From positions 1 to 45,443 of the forward strand of contig DFST01000138.1 of the NCBI GenBank assembly GCA_002378975.1: a stretch of DNA of 45,443 bases, read 5' to 3'. Positions within the stretch are counted from its first letter, which is position 1, and each line of letters begins with the position of its first letter. Positions 16,226-24,319 of the stretch are shown in pieces. Made by a program: the position numbers and the translations under genes. The notes below the pieces were generated by a model. The model had not been told where the DNA came from and ran no database searches. It was given only the letters and a program-made list of their open reading frames with translations. This DNA is from Chitinophagaceae bacterium UBA3430 (GTDB lineage Bacteria > Bacteroidota > Bacteroidia > Chitinophagales > Chitinophagaceae).

Positions 16226-17514
16226 GCCATTCTCCCTACATCCTGTACAGCGACGGGAACGGAAACATTTTCGAGGACAAATCCCTCTATGTAACGGGCC
16301 GTAGTGGCTGGGAGGCGCTTCCAATTCCCGACGATCAATGGATCGAATTGCCCAACGGGGGCAGTTTGTATGAACTACCCGGTCGAAGAGGGATCGGCAT
16401 CGATGTACTCACCGGCGACATGCGCCTTTGTGAAAAAGGATGGGCCGTAGCGGCCTTCATCCCGCCAGCGCACACTGGATTTTTTTTAGCCGCCTACGAA
16501 ACTTCGCCCGAGGCACCTATTCTACCCCTGTTCTGCTACACCGCGGTTGGATGGCACGCAGACAAATTCTATGTGCCCGCCGTACGCATTGAACCCGACA
16601 TTCGGCAGGAATGCAGCGGATACGAGCAAGCTGCCATCGATCGTGGAACTTCCAACTTGTTAGAGGCCTATCCCCACAATCGATTGGTAAAGCATCTGAT
16701 GGAGAATTGCTGCCAGACCTATCAGTGCCCCGCTGCTCGAAACTTCGCTTTAGGTCGCTGGGAATGCCCGGTACCTGCCTCCCCAGCTTGCAATGCCAAC
16801 TGTGTAGGCTGCATTTCGTTGCAACCGGATGAAGAGCCCATCGTATCTACCCAAGATCGATTGCAATTCAAGCCTACCCCCGAGGAGATCGTTGAATTCA
16901 CGGTTCCGCATTTGGAATCCGCCCCCTATTCGATCATCAGCTTCGGTCAGGGCTGCGAAGGAGAACCTTTGCTCATGTGGGAGACCATCCGCGAAGCAAT
17001 CCTTGAAATCCGCAAACACACGGCAAAAGGCAGCATCAACATCAATACCAATGGATCCAAGCCGGATGCCATCAAAGCCCTTTGTGAGGCGGGACTGAAC
17101 TCGATGCGCGTCAGCACCAACTCCGCACGCCGGGAGATCTACATGCCTTATTACCGCCCCAATAATTACGATTTCGACGACATCATCGAAAGTCTGAAAA
17201 TTGTACATGCATACGGCGGCTGGACCTCCATCAACTATTTCGTATTTCCAGGTATGACCGACTCCGTCGCAGAATACGAGGCCTTGCGAAAACTGATCCA
17301 AACGACCGGACTGAACATGATTCAATGGCGGAACTTCAACATCGACCCCGATTGGTACCTAGGCAAGATCGGAGTGGCCGATACCGGCGAATGTTTGGGT
17401 GTACACCAAATCCAACAACTGATCCGGGAAGAATTCCCGAATCTACGTTTTGGGTATTTCAATCCCCCCATTGAACGCATTCGGGGCGATTTTGCCGCCG
17501 ATTTTGCGCATTGA
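16213..17514 (+). CDS. Cysteine-rich radical SAM protein of unknown function
   Basis: 433 residues from the ATG at 16213 (a TTG at 16201 is also open). The radical SAM motif CNANCVGC (C193, C197, C200) binds the [4Fe-4S] cluster that cleaves S-adenosylmethionine. It lies unusually far from the N-terminus, after a 190-residue domain of unknown fold. Further cysteines precede it (C166, C167, C172, C185) in a stretch with the conserved-looking RNFALGRWECPVPASP and could bind an auxiliary cluster. Downstream are SFGQGCEGEPLL, ININTNGSKP and SMRVSTNSA, the expected barrel strands. No SPASM or other accessory domain is recognised. No peptide substrate gene is seen beside it. Confidence 0.85.
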   Translation: MQTLSHSPYILYSDGNGNIFEDKSLYVTGRSGWEALPIPDDQWIELPNGGSLYELPGRRGIGIDVLTGDMRLCEKGWAVAAFIPPAHTGFFLAAYETSPEAPILPLFCYTAVGWHADKFYVPAVRIEPDIRQECSGYEQAAIDRGTSNLLEAYPHNRLVKHLMENCCQTYQCPAARNFALGRWECPVPASPACNANCVGCISLQPDEEPIVSTQDRLQFKPTPEEIVEFTVPHLESAPYSIISFGQGCEGEPLLMWETIREAILEIRKHTAKGSININTNGSKPDAIKALCEAGLNSMRVSTNSARREIYMPYYRPNNYDFDDIIESLKIVHAYGGWTSINYFVFPGMTDSVAEYEALRKLIQTTGLNMIQWRNFNIDPDWYLGKIGVADTGECLGVHQIQQLIREEFPNLRFGYFNPPIERIRGDFAADFAH

Positions 17515-17631
17515 TCGCATTTCTTAACAGTTTTTAGGCGGATCGGTATGCAGTATATCGGTTGATTGCATCGTTTCAACAGCTGTGCATAATCCCTTTA
17601 CCGCATTGCCGGACCGAAAAACTAGTTTTAC

Positions 17632-18507
17632 ATGCGAACGAATTACATCATGGCCCATACCCTCGAACACCAACATCGATCCCGAGCACGTCTATACACC
17701 GGTGTAGCTGCGTTGGTGCTGACCTTGCTCATCCTGTTCGTGAAATGGAGAGTCGAAATGCCTGTAAAACCGGAAGAGCGGACCGAGATCGAGGTTGAAT
17801 TGAATCTGCCACCTGACCCACCCACTGAAGAAGATGATGGTGGAGGTGGCGGCGGAAACATCGCCCAGGCGATCGGCACGAGCGGCGCAGCCCCCGAGGC
17901 CAGCTTGCCCTCAGGAGAAACCCAACCTTCCAAAGAAGTAGAAGCTGAGGAGGAAAAAGAAGCGGTGATCGCCAAACCGATCGTTACCAAGAAGGATGCC
18001 ACTAAGTTCGTCAAGTCATCGCCCATAAAAACCACCCCGAAAAAAGAGGAAACCCCGGCGCCACCCCAACCTAAAATGGTCATGGGCAAGAAGGTAAAAG
18101 GAACCAGAACCGGAGCAGACAGTCCGGATGATTTCAATAAAACCGGCAATCAGGGAACAGGCTGGGGCACGGGCAAGGGCTCGGGATCGGGCGGAGGCAC
18201 GGGAACCGGAGCCGGAGGCGGCAATGGATCCGGCGTTGGAACCGGCAACGGTCCGCGCGTAACCCAAGGAAATCGGAAGATCGTAAAGGCCTATGCCTTT
18301 GATGGAGAAATGGAACGCGCTACCATCTTTGCACAGATCCGCGTTTCCCCTGATGGCAAGGGCAGCTTTGTCGATTTTGCCAAAGGCTCCACCCACCGAA
18401 CCAATACCTACAAACAAGCCATTGTTCAATACCTGAACCGCATACAATTCGACAAATCCGATCAGGAAGATCTGGTGGTCGTACAATTCAACTTCTTGGT
18501 GAATTAA
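17632..18507 (+). CDS. TonB-like energy-transducer family protein
   Basis: 291 residues. One N-terminal membrane helix (about 21-38) after a short basic cytoplasmic tail, then a proline- and acid-rich segment (EIEVELNLPPDPP), a lysine/proline-rich linker and a long Gly/Thr/Ser-rich stretch (about 163-205). The final 80 residues (RKIVKAYAFDGEMERATIF, IRVSPDGKGSFVDF, YLNRIQFDK) resemble a TonB C-terminal domain. Such proteins couple proton motive force to outer-membrane receptors through ExbB/ExbD; neither partner is adjacent here. The ATG at 17650 is an alternative start. It lies 8 bases before folC, an arrangement common in this phylum. Confidence 0.75.
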   Translation: MRTNYIMAHTLEHQHRSRARLYTGVAALVLTLLILFVKWRVEMPVKPEERTEIEVELNLPPDPPTEEDDGGGGGGNIAQAIGTSGAAPEASLPSGETQPSKEVEAEEEKEAVIAKPIVTKKDATKFVKSSPIKTTPKKEETPAPPQPKMVMGKKVKGTRTGADSPDDFNKTGNQGTGWGTGKGSGSGGGTGTGAGGGNGSGVGTGNGPRVTQGNRKIVKAYAFDGEMERATIFAQIRVSPDGKGSFVDFAKGSTHRTNTYKQAIVQYLNRIQFDKSDQEDLVVVQFNFLVN

Positions 18508-18515
18508 CTTGCCGC

Positions 18516-19817
18516 ATGACCTACGCGGAAACGCTCGATTACTTATTTACCCGACTGCCCATGTTCAGTCGAATCGGTGCGGCCGCGTATAAGACCGATC
18601 TCCACAACACGATCGCCTTGTTGGAGCAGATAGACAACCCCCAGCGCCAATTCAAAACCATTCACATTGCAGGCACCAACGGGAAAGGGTCGGTCAGCCA
18701 TATGCTGGCTGCTATTTTGCAACAAGCGGGTTATAAAACCGGACTCTACACATCTCCACATCTGGTCGACTTTAGAGAACGAATTCGCATTGATGGCGAA
18801 ATGATTCCCGAAACCAAGGTCATCGCCTTTACCGAGCGCATCCAACCCGCCATCGAATCGATCGATCCGAGTTTTTTTGAACTCACCGTGGCCATGGCCT
18901 TCGATCATTTTGCGAACGAACAAGTGGACGTTGCGGTGATCGAGACCGGATTGGGCGGACGATTGGATAGCACCAACGTGATCAAACCGGAGCTCTCCAT
19001 CATTACCAATATTGGCTGGGATCACATGAATCTCCTGGGCAACACACTGGAAAAGATCGCATTCGAAAAAGCCGGGATCATCAAGTTAAATACACCGGTT
19101 GTGATCGGTGAATGGATACAGGAAACCAAGCAGGTATTCGAAGAAAAAGCCGCCTCCATGAACGCGCCTCTTATCTGGGCCGGTAGCCATTTTCAGATTG
19201 CTGGATCCGAATGGAAAGTACGTTCACTGGCTGTGCGCGCAATGGAAATCGAAACTTCCAAGCTTGTCGAATATGAATTGGACTTAATCGGACAATACCA
19301 ATTGAAGAATTTGACCACGGTGTTGGAATCGGTTCGCATACTGAAGCAACAAGATTGGCAGATCTCGACCGAAGTCGTTCTATCGGCTTTGAAACAGGTT
19401 AAGGCACTCACCGGATTTTGGGGCAGATGGGACGTAATAAAAACTCATCCGTATCTCATTCTGGATGTGACACACAATGTACACGGATTGGATCAGGTGT
19501 TGCAGCAACTGAAAGCGATGTCATATCAGCAACTGCACGTAGTCTTGGGCATGGTGAACGATAAAGACATTCAGGGCTTCTTGAAAAAATTACCCCAAGA
19601 GGCGACCTATTATTTCACGCAAGCGTCCATCCCGCGCGCGTTGCCGGCCAGCGAATTGAAAACAAAAGCCAATGACCTCGGATTAACGGGCGATGCCTAC
19701 ACGTTGGTCAATGAAGCAATCGAACATGCCAGGCAACAAGCAACGCCCAACGACCTGGTTTTAGTGACCGGTAGTATTTTTCTGATCGGAGAAGTGGACC
19801 TTACAGCACTTCGATAA
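18516..19817 (+). CDS. folC: Bifunctional folylpolyglutamate / dihydrofolate synthase
   Basis: 433 residues. ATP-binding IAGTNGKGSVSHML (51-64), TGLYTSPHLVDFRERIRIDG, and VIETGLGGRLDSTN are the FolC/Mur-ligase signatures; the C-terminal domain contains LDVTHNVHG and VVLGMVNDKD. It adds glutamate to dihydropteroate and polyglutamate tails to folates in the cytoplasm. Length fits the family. Its last 17 bases overlap the end of the convergent FKBP gene, so there is no space for a terminator between them. Confidence 0.95.
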   Translation: MTYAETLDYLFTRLPMFSRIGAAAYKTDLHNTIALLEQIDNPQRQFKTIHIAGTNGKGSVSHMLAAILQQAGYKTGLYTSPHLVDFRERIRIDGEMIPETKVIAFTERIQPAIESIDPSFFELTVAMAFDHFANEQVDVAVIETGLGGRLDSTNVIKPELSIITNIGWDHMNLLGNTLEKIAFEKAGIIKLNTPVVIGEWIQETKQVFEEKAASMNAPLIWAGSHFQIAGSEWKVRSLAVRAMEIETSKLVEYELDLIGQYQLKNLTTVLESVRILKQQDWQISTEVVLSALKQVKALTGFWGRWDVIKTHPYLILDVTHNVHGLDQVLQQLKAMSYQQLHVVLGMVNDKDIQGFLKKLPQEATYYFTQASIPRALPASELKTKANDLGLTGDAYTLVNEAIEHARQQATPNDLVLVTGSIFLIGEVDLTALR

Positions 19818-20235
19818 GCTCGACCTCGAAGATCAAGGTGGCTCCACCCGGAATGTCTGCACCCGCCCCACGATCACCGTAAGCCAGTTCAGCGGGGATC
19901 CACAATCTCCATCGACTTCCTTCCGACATCATGGGCAACGCGATCTGCCATCCTTTGATCAGTGCACGCAAAGGGGCCGTGAAAGGTTGATTGCGGCGAA
20001 AGGAGCTATCGAATTCCTTGCCACTAAGTAAGGAGCCTGAATAATGTGCCTTAACCGAATCGCTCGGATCGGGTTTTCGACCGGCCCCTTCTTGCAATAC
20101 CAGGTATTGCATGCCATCGGGCAATTCAATTACGCCCGGTTGTGTCTTGTTTTGAGCGAGGAAGGCAGCACCTTCTTCTTTTTGAGCTTGGAGTTTTTGT
20201 TGCATAAAAGCACGGATCTTGTCTTGAGTATTCAT
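19801..20235 (-). CDS. FKBP-type peptidyl-prolyl cis-trans isomerase
   Basis: 144 residues. A 40-residue helical N-terminal part (MNTQDKIRAFMQQKLQAQKE) is followed by one FKBP domain: VKAHYSGSLLSGKEFDSSF, PLRALIKGWQIALPMMSEGSRWRLWIP split around the active site, and AYGDRGAGADIPGGATLIF. There is no signal peptide, so it is probably cytoplasmic, in contrast to many exported FklB/Mip proteins. It lies 2 bases after the ABC ATPase gene and is the last gene of the minus-strand cluster. It should speed proline isomerisation in folding; its clients are unknown. Confidence 0.92.
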   Translation of the reverse strand: MNTQDKIRAFMQQKLQAQKEEGAAFLAQNKTQPGVIELPDGMQYLVLQEGAGRKPDPSDSVKAHYSGSLLSGKEFDSSFRRNQPFTAPLRALIKGWQIALPMMSEGSRWRLWIPAELAYGDRGAGADIPGGATLIFEVELIEVL

Positions 20236-20237
20236 AA

Positions 20238-20996
20238 TTAAGCTTCGCGGAGCGAATGGCCCGTCAATTGGATGAAAACATCCTCCAGATTGGCCTGTTT
20301 CATTTCTTTGGGTCGTTCAAAACCGGAAGCGACCAATTGATCAATCAATTTATCGGGAGAGTCGAGGGCAATGATCCTTCCGGAGTCAATGATGGCCACT
20401 CGATCGCAGAGGTATTCGGCCTCATCCATGTAATGGGTGGTGATGATGACGGTTGTACCGCGTTCGCGGATACGGCGGATCAGTTCCCACAAACTACGTC
20501 GTGCTTGCGGATCCAGTCCTGTGGTTGGCTCATCCAAAAAAATGATGCGAGGTTCGTTGATCAAGGTGGTAGCGACAGAAAATCGTTGACGCTGACCCCC
20601 ACTGAGTTCTTTTACTTTGGCTTTGGCCTTATCACGCAAATTGACCAGCTCCAAAAGTTCCATGGGATCTTGATCGCGGTTGTAGAGTCCGCAGAAAAGC
20701 TGGATCAACTGCACCAAATTCAACCCGGGATAATACCCGCTGCTTTGCAGCTGTACGCCAATGATCTTTTTGATTTCATTGGGAGATTTATCCAAGTCGA
20801 TTCCATCCACCACGATGGTACCCGATGTTTTGGTTCGCAAGGTCTCGATGATCTCCAGGGTGGTTGATTTGCCGGCGCCATTGGGACCCAGCAATCCGAA
20901 GATCTCTCCTTCCTGTACGTCAAAGGAGATCCCTTTCACCGCCTCGAATGCGCCGTAGTTCTTGACCAATTGCTTGACGGAAATAATCGGATTCAT
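20238..20996 (-). CDS. ABC transporter ATP-binding protein (drug/multidrug type), no permease nearby
   Basis: 252 residues from the ATG at 20996; the TTG three codons upstream is less likely. Walker A is GPNGAGKST (37-45), the signature LSGGQRQRF, Walker B IIFLDEPTTGLDP, and the switch His is in IITTHYMDEAEYLCDR. The class is the CcmA/DrrA-like ATPases that power two-component exporters. The C-terminal part (ERPKEMKQANLEDVFIQLTG) is typical of that group. The ABC-2 permease that normally follows is missing; FKBP follows instead. The real partner must be encoded elsewhere. Confidence 0.93.
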   Translation of the reverse strand: MNPIISVKQLVKNYGAFEAVKGISFDVQEGEIFGLLGPNGAGKSTTLEIIETLRTKTSGTIVVDGIDLDKSPNEIKKIIGVQLQSSGYYPGLNLVQLIQLFCGLYNRDQDPMELLELVNLRDKAKAKVKELSGGQRQRFSVATTLINEPRIIFLDEPTTGLDPQARRSLWELIRRIRERGTTVIITTHYMDEAEYLCDRVAIIDSGRIIALDSPDKLIDQLVASGFERPKEMKQANLEDVFIQLTGHSLREA

Positions 20997-21007
20997 ACCC
21001 CGCAAAT

Positions 21008-21871
21008 CTAATGGATTGCGTTGGAAGGCAATTTGCCTTCTTTCCCAACCGAATAGCTGCCATCCGGAGCGATTAGTATGATCGGCAATCGGTGCGAACG
21101 TTGGAAGTTGTAATAGGCGGGCTCCAGTTGCTCTACGAAGGCGCCCAACGATGCATCATCCTTGATCAATCCCTTCAAATAATCGACACTTCTTGGCGCA
21201 TCGAATCGAATGGGAAAAACATGGACCGGAATAAAATGCTGTCCTTGATCATAGGCCATCGAAGCCAACATATATACCTCACCAATCTGTTGATCTGTGA
21301 TGGGGATGCACCCGACGGTTACGCAGCTTCCATGGATGTAGATCTCCCCGCCGGGCTTCAGAGAATCGCTGAGTACCCGGTCGGAGGCATTGGGATAGTT
21401 CAGTCCCAGCGACAGATAATAGCTGGAATTGGGATTGAAATCGTTGATGTAATAAAAGCCCTCCGGCACTTGGTAGTCGCCTTGCAGTCGCTTGGGACCC
21501 AGGTTGCCGGCCAGTGCACAAACCCGATAGGTCTTGAATAATTGAAAGGTATCCGTGACTCGGTTCTTGGCCCAAACCTCTAGTTCACTGTCGTATTTGA
21601 AAGACCGGATGTAAATGAACTTAGCAGGCCAACTGAGTTTTTTGGCGGCGAATTGTTTTCGGATTGTATCTTCTTTTTTCTGCCAGGCCTCTGCGGGTCG
21701 AGGCAACGAACGTTGATAGTCTACAAAAGAGGGATAGGATGAAGCGGCGGGAGCAAAAGGCTGAGCCAACGCATTCGTTCCGACAAGAACCAACGTGCAA
21801 ATGGATAAAAATAGGCGCAAAGGCTTTAGAACAGGATTTGACTGTCTATCAAAATTAAGGACGCAACACAA
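21008..21871 (-). CDS. Exported YafK-like L,D-transpeptidase-family protein, non-ATG start
   Basis: 287 residues from a TTG at 21871; no ATG is available before the signal peptide. A second TTG at 21820 would begin just at the hydrophobic segment. Residues about 19-36 form a signal peptide ending in ALAQ, so the protein acts in the periplasm. The catalytic block IYIHGSCVTVGCIPITD contains the His and Cys of the YkuD fold in the compact YafK arrangement. E. coli YafK (DpaA) acts on the Braun lipoprotein-peptidoglycan link; other members make 3-3 crosslinks. Which applies here is unknown. It starts 9 bases after the hpd stop. Confidence 0.82.
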   Translation of the reverse strand: MCCVLNFDRQSNPVLKPLRLFLSICTLVLVGTNALAQPFAPAASSYPSFVDYQRSLPRPAEAWQKKEDTIRKQFAAKKLSWPAKFIYIRSFKYDSELEVWAKNRVTDTFQLFKTYRVCALAGNLGPKRLQGDYQVPEGFYYINDFNPNSSYYLSLGLNYPNASDRVLSDSLKPGGEIYIHGSCVTVGCIPITDQQIGEVYMLASMAYDQGQHFIPVHVFPIRFDAPRSVDYLKGLIKDDASLGAFVEQLEPAYYNFQRSHRLPIILIAPDGSYSVGKEGKLPSNAIH

Positions 21872-21880
21872 AAAGCGCCG

Positions 21881-23017
21881 TTAAAGATTTCCGCGCTCAG
21901 CTTGTTCTCGTTCGATGGCTTCAAAGAGGGCCTTGAAGTTTCCTTTTCCAAAGCTCTTAGCCCCTTTTCGCTGAATGATCTCAAAGAACAAGGTTGGGCG
22001 ATCTTCCACCGGCTTGGTAAACAACTGAAGTAAGTATCCTTCGTTGTCGCGATCGACCAAAATACCCAGCTCTTTCAATGGTTCCAGGTCTTCGTCAATG
22101 GCTCCTACCCGATCCAGCAGGTCATCGTAATAGGATGTTGGCACTTTGAGGAATTCCACCCCGCGTGATTGTAGGTCACGAACGGTACGAACGATGTCGT
22201 TCGTGGCCATGGCCACGTGTTGCACGCCTTCTCCACGATAGAATTCGAGGTATTCTTCGATCTGACTTTTCTTTTTCCCTTCTGCCGGCTCGTTGATGGG
22301 AAATTTCACAAAGCCATTGCCGCTGCTCATCACCTTACTCATCAAGGCCGAGTATTCGGTGGAGATGTCTTCGTCATCAAATGAAAGTATGTTTTTGAAG
22401 CCCATCACTTCCTCATAAAACTTTACCCAAGGATTCATTTGATTCCAGCCCACGTTGCCCACACAATGATCGACGTATTGCAAACCGGTTGACTCGGGCG
22501 CAAAATGAGGATTGGACCAAGCGCGATAGCCAGGCAAAAACACGCCGGAATAATTGTTTCGCTCGATGAACAGATGAACGGTATCTCCATAAGTGTGTAT
22601 GCCGCTGACCACCACCTCTCCTTGCGCATCGGTCAGCACCTCCGGTTCCCGGAACGATTTGGCTCCTCGCTGAGTCGTCTCCGCCCAAGCCGAACGTGCA
22701 TCAGAAACACGCAATGCCAATACTTTCACGCCATCGCCGTGAGCGTAAATATGATCGGCCATGGGGTTATCCGGACGAAGCGGCGTCGTCAAGACCAAGG
22801 TCAATTTATTCTGACGGACCGCATAGCTGGCAAAATCCCGAAAACCGGTTTCCGGTCCGGCGTAGGCCAATGCCTGAAACCCAAAAGCACTCATGTAGTA
22901 ATGAGCCGCCTGCTTGGCATTACCCACGTAAAACTCCACGTAATCCGTCCCTTCCAAGGGTAAAAAATCAACTGGAGCGGTTTGGGGCTTGGTGTCTTCG
23001 GCTAGCAAAGTCGACAT
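21881..23017 (-). CDS. hpd: 4-Hydroxyphenylpyruvate dioxygenase
   Basis: 378 residues from the ATG at 23017 (an upstream TTG is less likely). Two vicinal-oxygen-chelate domains: residues about 20-155 and 180-350. The Fe(II) ligands are H184 (YVDHCVGNV), H267 (GVQHVAMATNDI) and E346 (LFFEIIQRKG). It converts 4-hydroxyphenylpyruvate to homogentisate in tyrosine breakdown. Homogentisate dioxygenase and later enzymes are not in the window, and the downstream genes (L,D-transpeptidase-like protein, ABC ATPase, FKBP) have no link to tyrosine. Confidence 0.96.
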   Translation of the reverse strand: MSTLLAEDTKPQTAPVDFLPLEGTDYVEFYVGNAKQAAHYYMSAFGFQALAYAGPETGFRDFASYAVRQNKLTLVLTTPLRPDNPMADHIYAHGDGVKVLALRVSDARSAWAETTQRGAKSFREPEVLTDAQGEVVVSGIHTYGDTVHLFIERNNYSGVFLPGYRAWSNPHFAPESTGLQYVDHCVGNVGWNQMNPWVKFYEEVMGFKNILSFDDEDISTEYSALMSKVMSSGNGFVKFPINEPAEGKKKSQIEEYLEFYRGEGVQHVAMATNDIVRTVRDLQSRGVEFLKVPTSYYDDLLDRVGAIDEDLEPLKELGILVDRDNEGYLLQLFTKPVEDRPTLFFEIIQRKGAKSFGKGNFKALFEAIEREQAERGNL

Positions 23018-23055
23018 GGCAATATGTTTCAATAATCAATAGAAGAAATCAAGCA

Positions 23056-23063
23056 CAAAACTA
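23056..23063 (-). promoter_or_regulatory. -7 promoter element (TAGTTTTG) for hpd
   Basis: The minus strand reads TAGTTTTG, an exact TAnnTTTG match, 38 bases before the hpd ATG. No TTG is seen at -33. Confidence 0.5.
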
Positions 23064-23101
23064 ACACATTTTGACACCTTCCTTCGCTGGGCCGGGTCTG
23101 T

Positions 23102-23109
23102 TATCTTTG
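23102..23109 (+). promoter_or_regulatory. -7 promoter element (TATCTTTG) 4 bases before purK
   Basis: TATCTTTG matches TAnnTTTG exactly and ends 4 bases before the purK ATG at 23114, suggesting a leaderless transcript. It diverges from the hpd promoter 38 bases away. No -33 TTG at normal spacing. Confidence 0.6.
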
Positions 23110-23113
23110 CACC

Positions 23114-24241
23114 ATGAAAAAGGTTGGGATACTCGGTGGTGGACAGCTTGGTCGAATGTTGTTGCAATCAGCGGCCAACTACCCCGTTGAGACCTATATT
23201 TTGGAGTCGGATCCAGATTGTCCGGCGGCCAAGCTTTGTCATCATTTCCAAATCGGCAACATCCGTTCCCGCGAAGATGTGCTTGCCTTTGGCCGTCAGG
23301 TCGATGTGCTGACCATAGAGATCGAACAGGTAAACCTGGAAGCATTGGAGCAACTGGAGCAGGAAGGAATTGAGGTGATCCCCTCCCCGTCCGTGCTGCG
23401 GATTATCCAAAATAAAATCCGGCAAAAAGAATTCTATGTGGCCAACGGGATTCCGACCGCCCCCTTTGTTGTTACTCAAAATCAAACCGAGCTTACTCAA
23501 CACCTGAGCCTACTACCGGCGGTTCATAAGCTGGGCGTAGGCGGTTACGATGGTCGAGGCGTGGTGGTTTTAAATAGCGAAAAAGACCTGCATAAGGCAT
23601 TTGCCGAACCATCGGTTCTGGAGAAAAAAATCGATATCCATCAGGAGATCGCCGTGATCGTGGCAGTAGACCAACAAGGTGTCCTGACTTGCTATCCGGC
23701 CGTGGAAATGATCTTCAATTCAAATTTGAATTTACTTGATTATCAACTTTGTCCAGCTTCCATCTCAACAGAAATTGAAGTCAATGCTGCTGCATTGGCT
23801 CGGCAAGTTGTGGGGGCATTTGGATCACCGGGGCTGTTTGCCGTAGAGATGTTTGTCGACCAGCTTGGCGAGGTTTGGATCAACGAAATCGCCCCTCGGG
23901 TCCATAACAGCGGACATCATACCATTGAAGCCCATTACAGCTCTCAGTTCGACATGGTGTGGCGAATCTTGCTGGGTTTCCCGCTGGGTAATCCGGATCA
24001 AATTCTGCCCTCGGCGATGATCAATCTGGTTGGTGCGGATGAACAAAGTGGTGAAGCGTTATACGAGGGACTCGCCGAGATCCTGGCGATGCCACAGGCC
24101 TTTGTGCATATTTATGGGAAGAGGGTTACCAAACCGGGACGAAAAATGGGTCACATCACGTTGCTTCATAACAACCTGGAGGCTTTGAGACTGGATGCCG
24201 AACGGGTCAAGCGAATGATCCAGGTTAACGCATCCAAATAA
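23114..24241 (+). CDS. purK: 5-(Carboxyamino)imidazole ribonucleotide synthase
   Basis: 375 residues of the ATP-grasp fold. The N-terminal GILGGGQLGRML (5-16) binds nucleotide/AIR; KLGVGGYDGRGVVVL lies in the central ATP-grasp part, and EMFVDQLGEVWINEIAPRVHNSGHHTIE holds the metal/ATP site (the EIAPRVHNSGH block). It makes N5-CAIR from AIR, bicarbonate and ATP. PurE, the next enzyme, is encoded at 29870 on the same strand, after an efflux operon. Confidence 0.96.
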   Translation: MKKVGILGGGQLGRMLLQSAANYPVETYILESDPDCPAAKLCHHFQIGNIRSREDVLAFGRQVDVLTIEIEQVNLEALEQLEQEGIEVIPSPSVLRIIQNKIRQKEFYVANGIPTAPFVVTQNQTELTQHLSLLPAVHKLGVGGYDGRGVVVLNSEKDLHKAFAEPSVLEKKIDIHQEIAVIVAVDQQGVLTCYPAVEMIFNSNLNLLDYQLCPASISTEIEVNAAALARQVVGAFGSPGLFAVEMFVDQLGEVWINEIAPRVHNSGHHTIEAHYSSQFDMVWRILLGFPLGNPDQILPSAMINLVGADEQSGEALYEGLAEILAMPQAFVHIYGKRVTKPGRKMGHITLLHNNLEALRLDAERVKRMIQVNASK

Positions 24242-24319
24242 ATTGCCTTTTTGCAGGGCGAAGACCTTTCTTCCGTCTAATAGGCATTGGTTAACTTCAT
24301 CGAATATTCTGACTAAAAA

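Noticed and set aside
16750..17325. 191-residue open frame on the minus strand
   Set aside because: Antisense shadow of the radical SAM gene; no start context or family resemblance.
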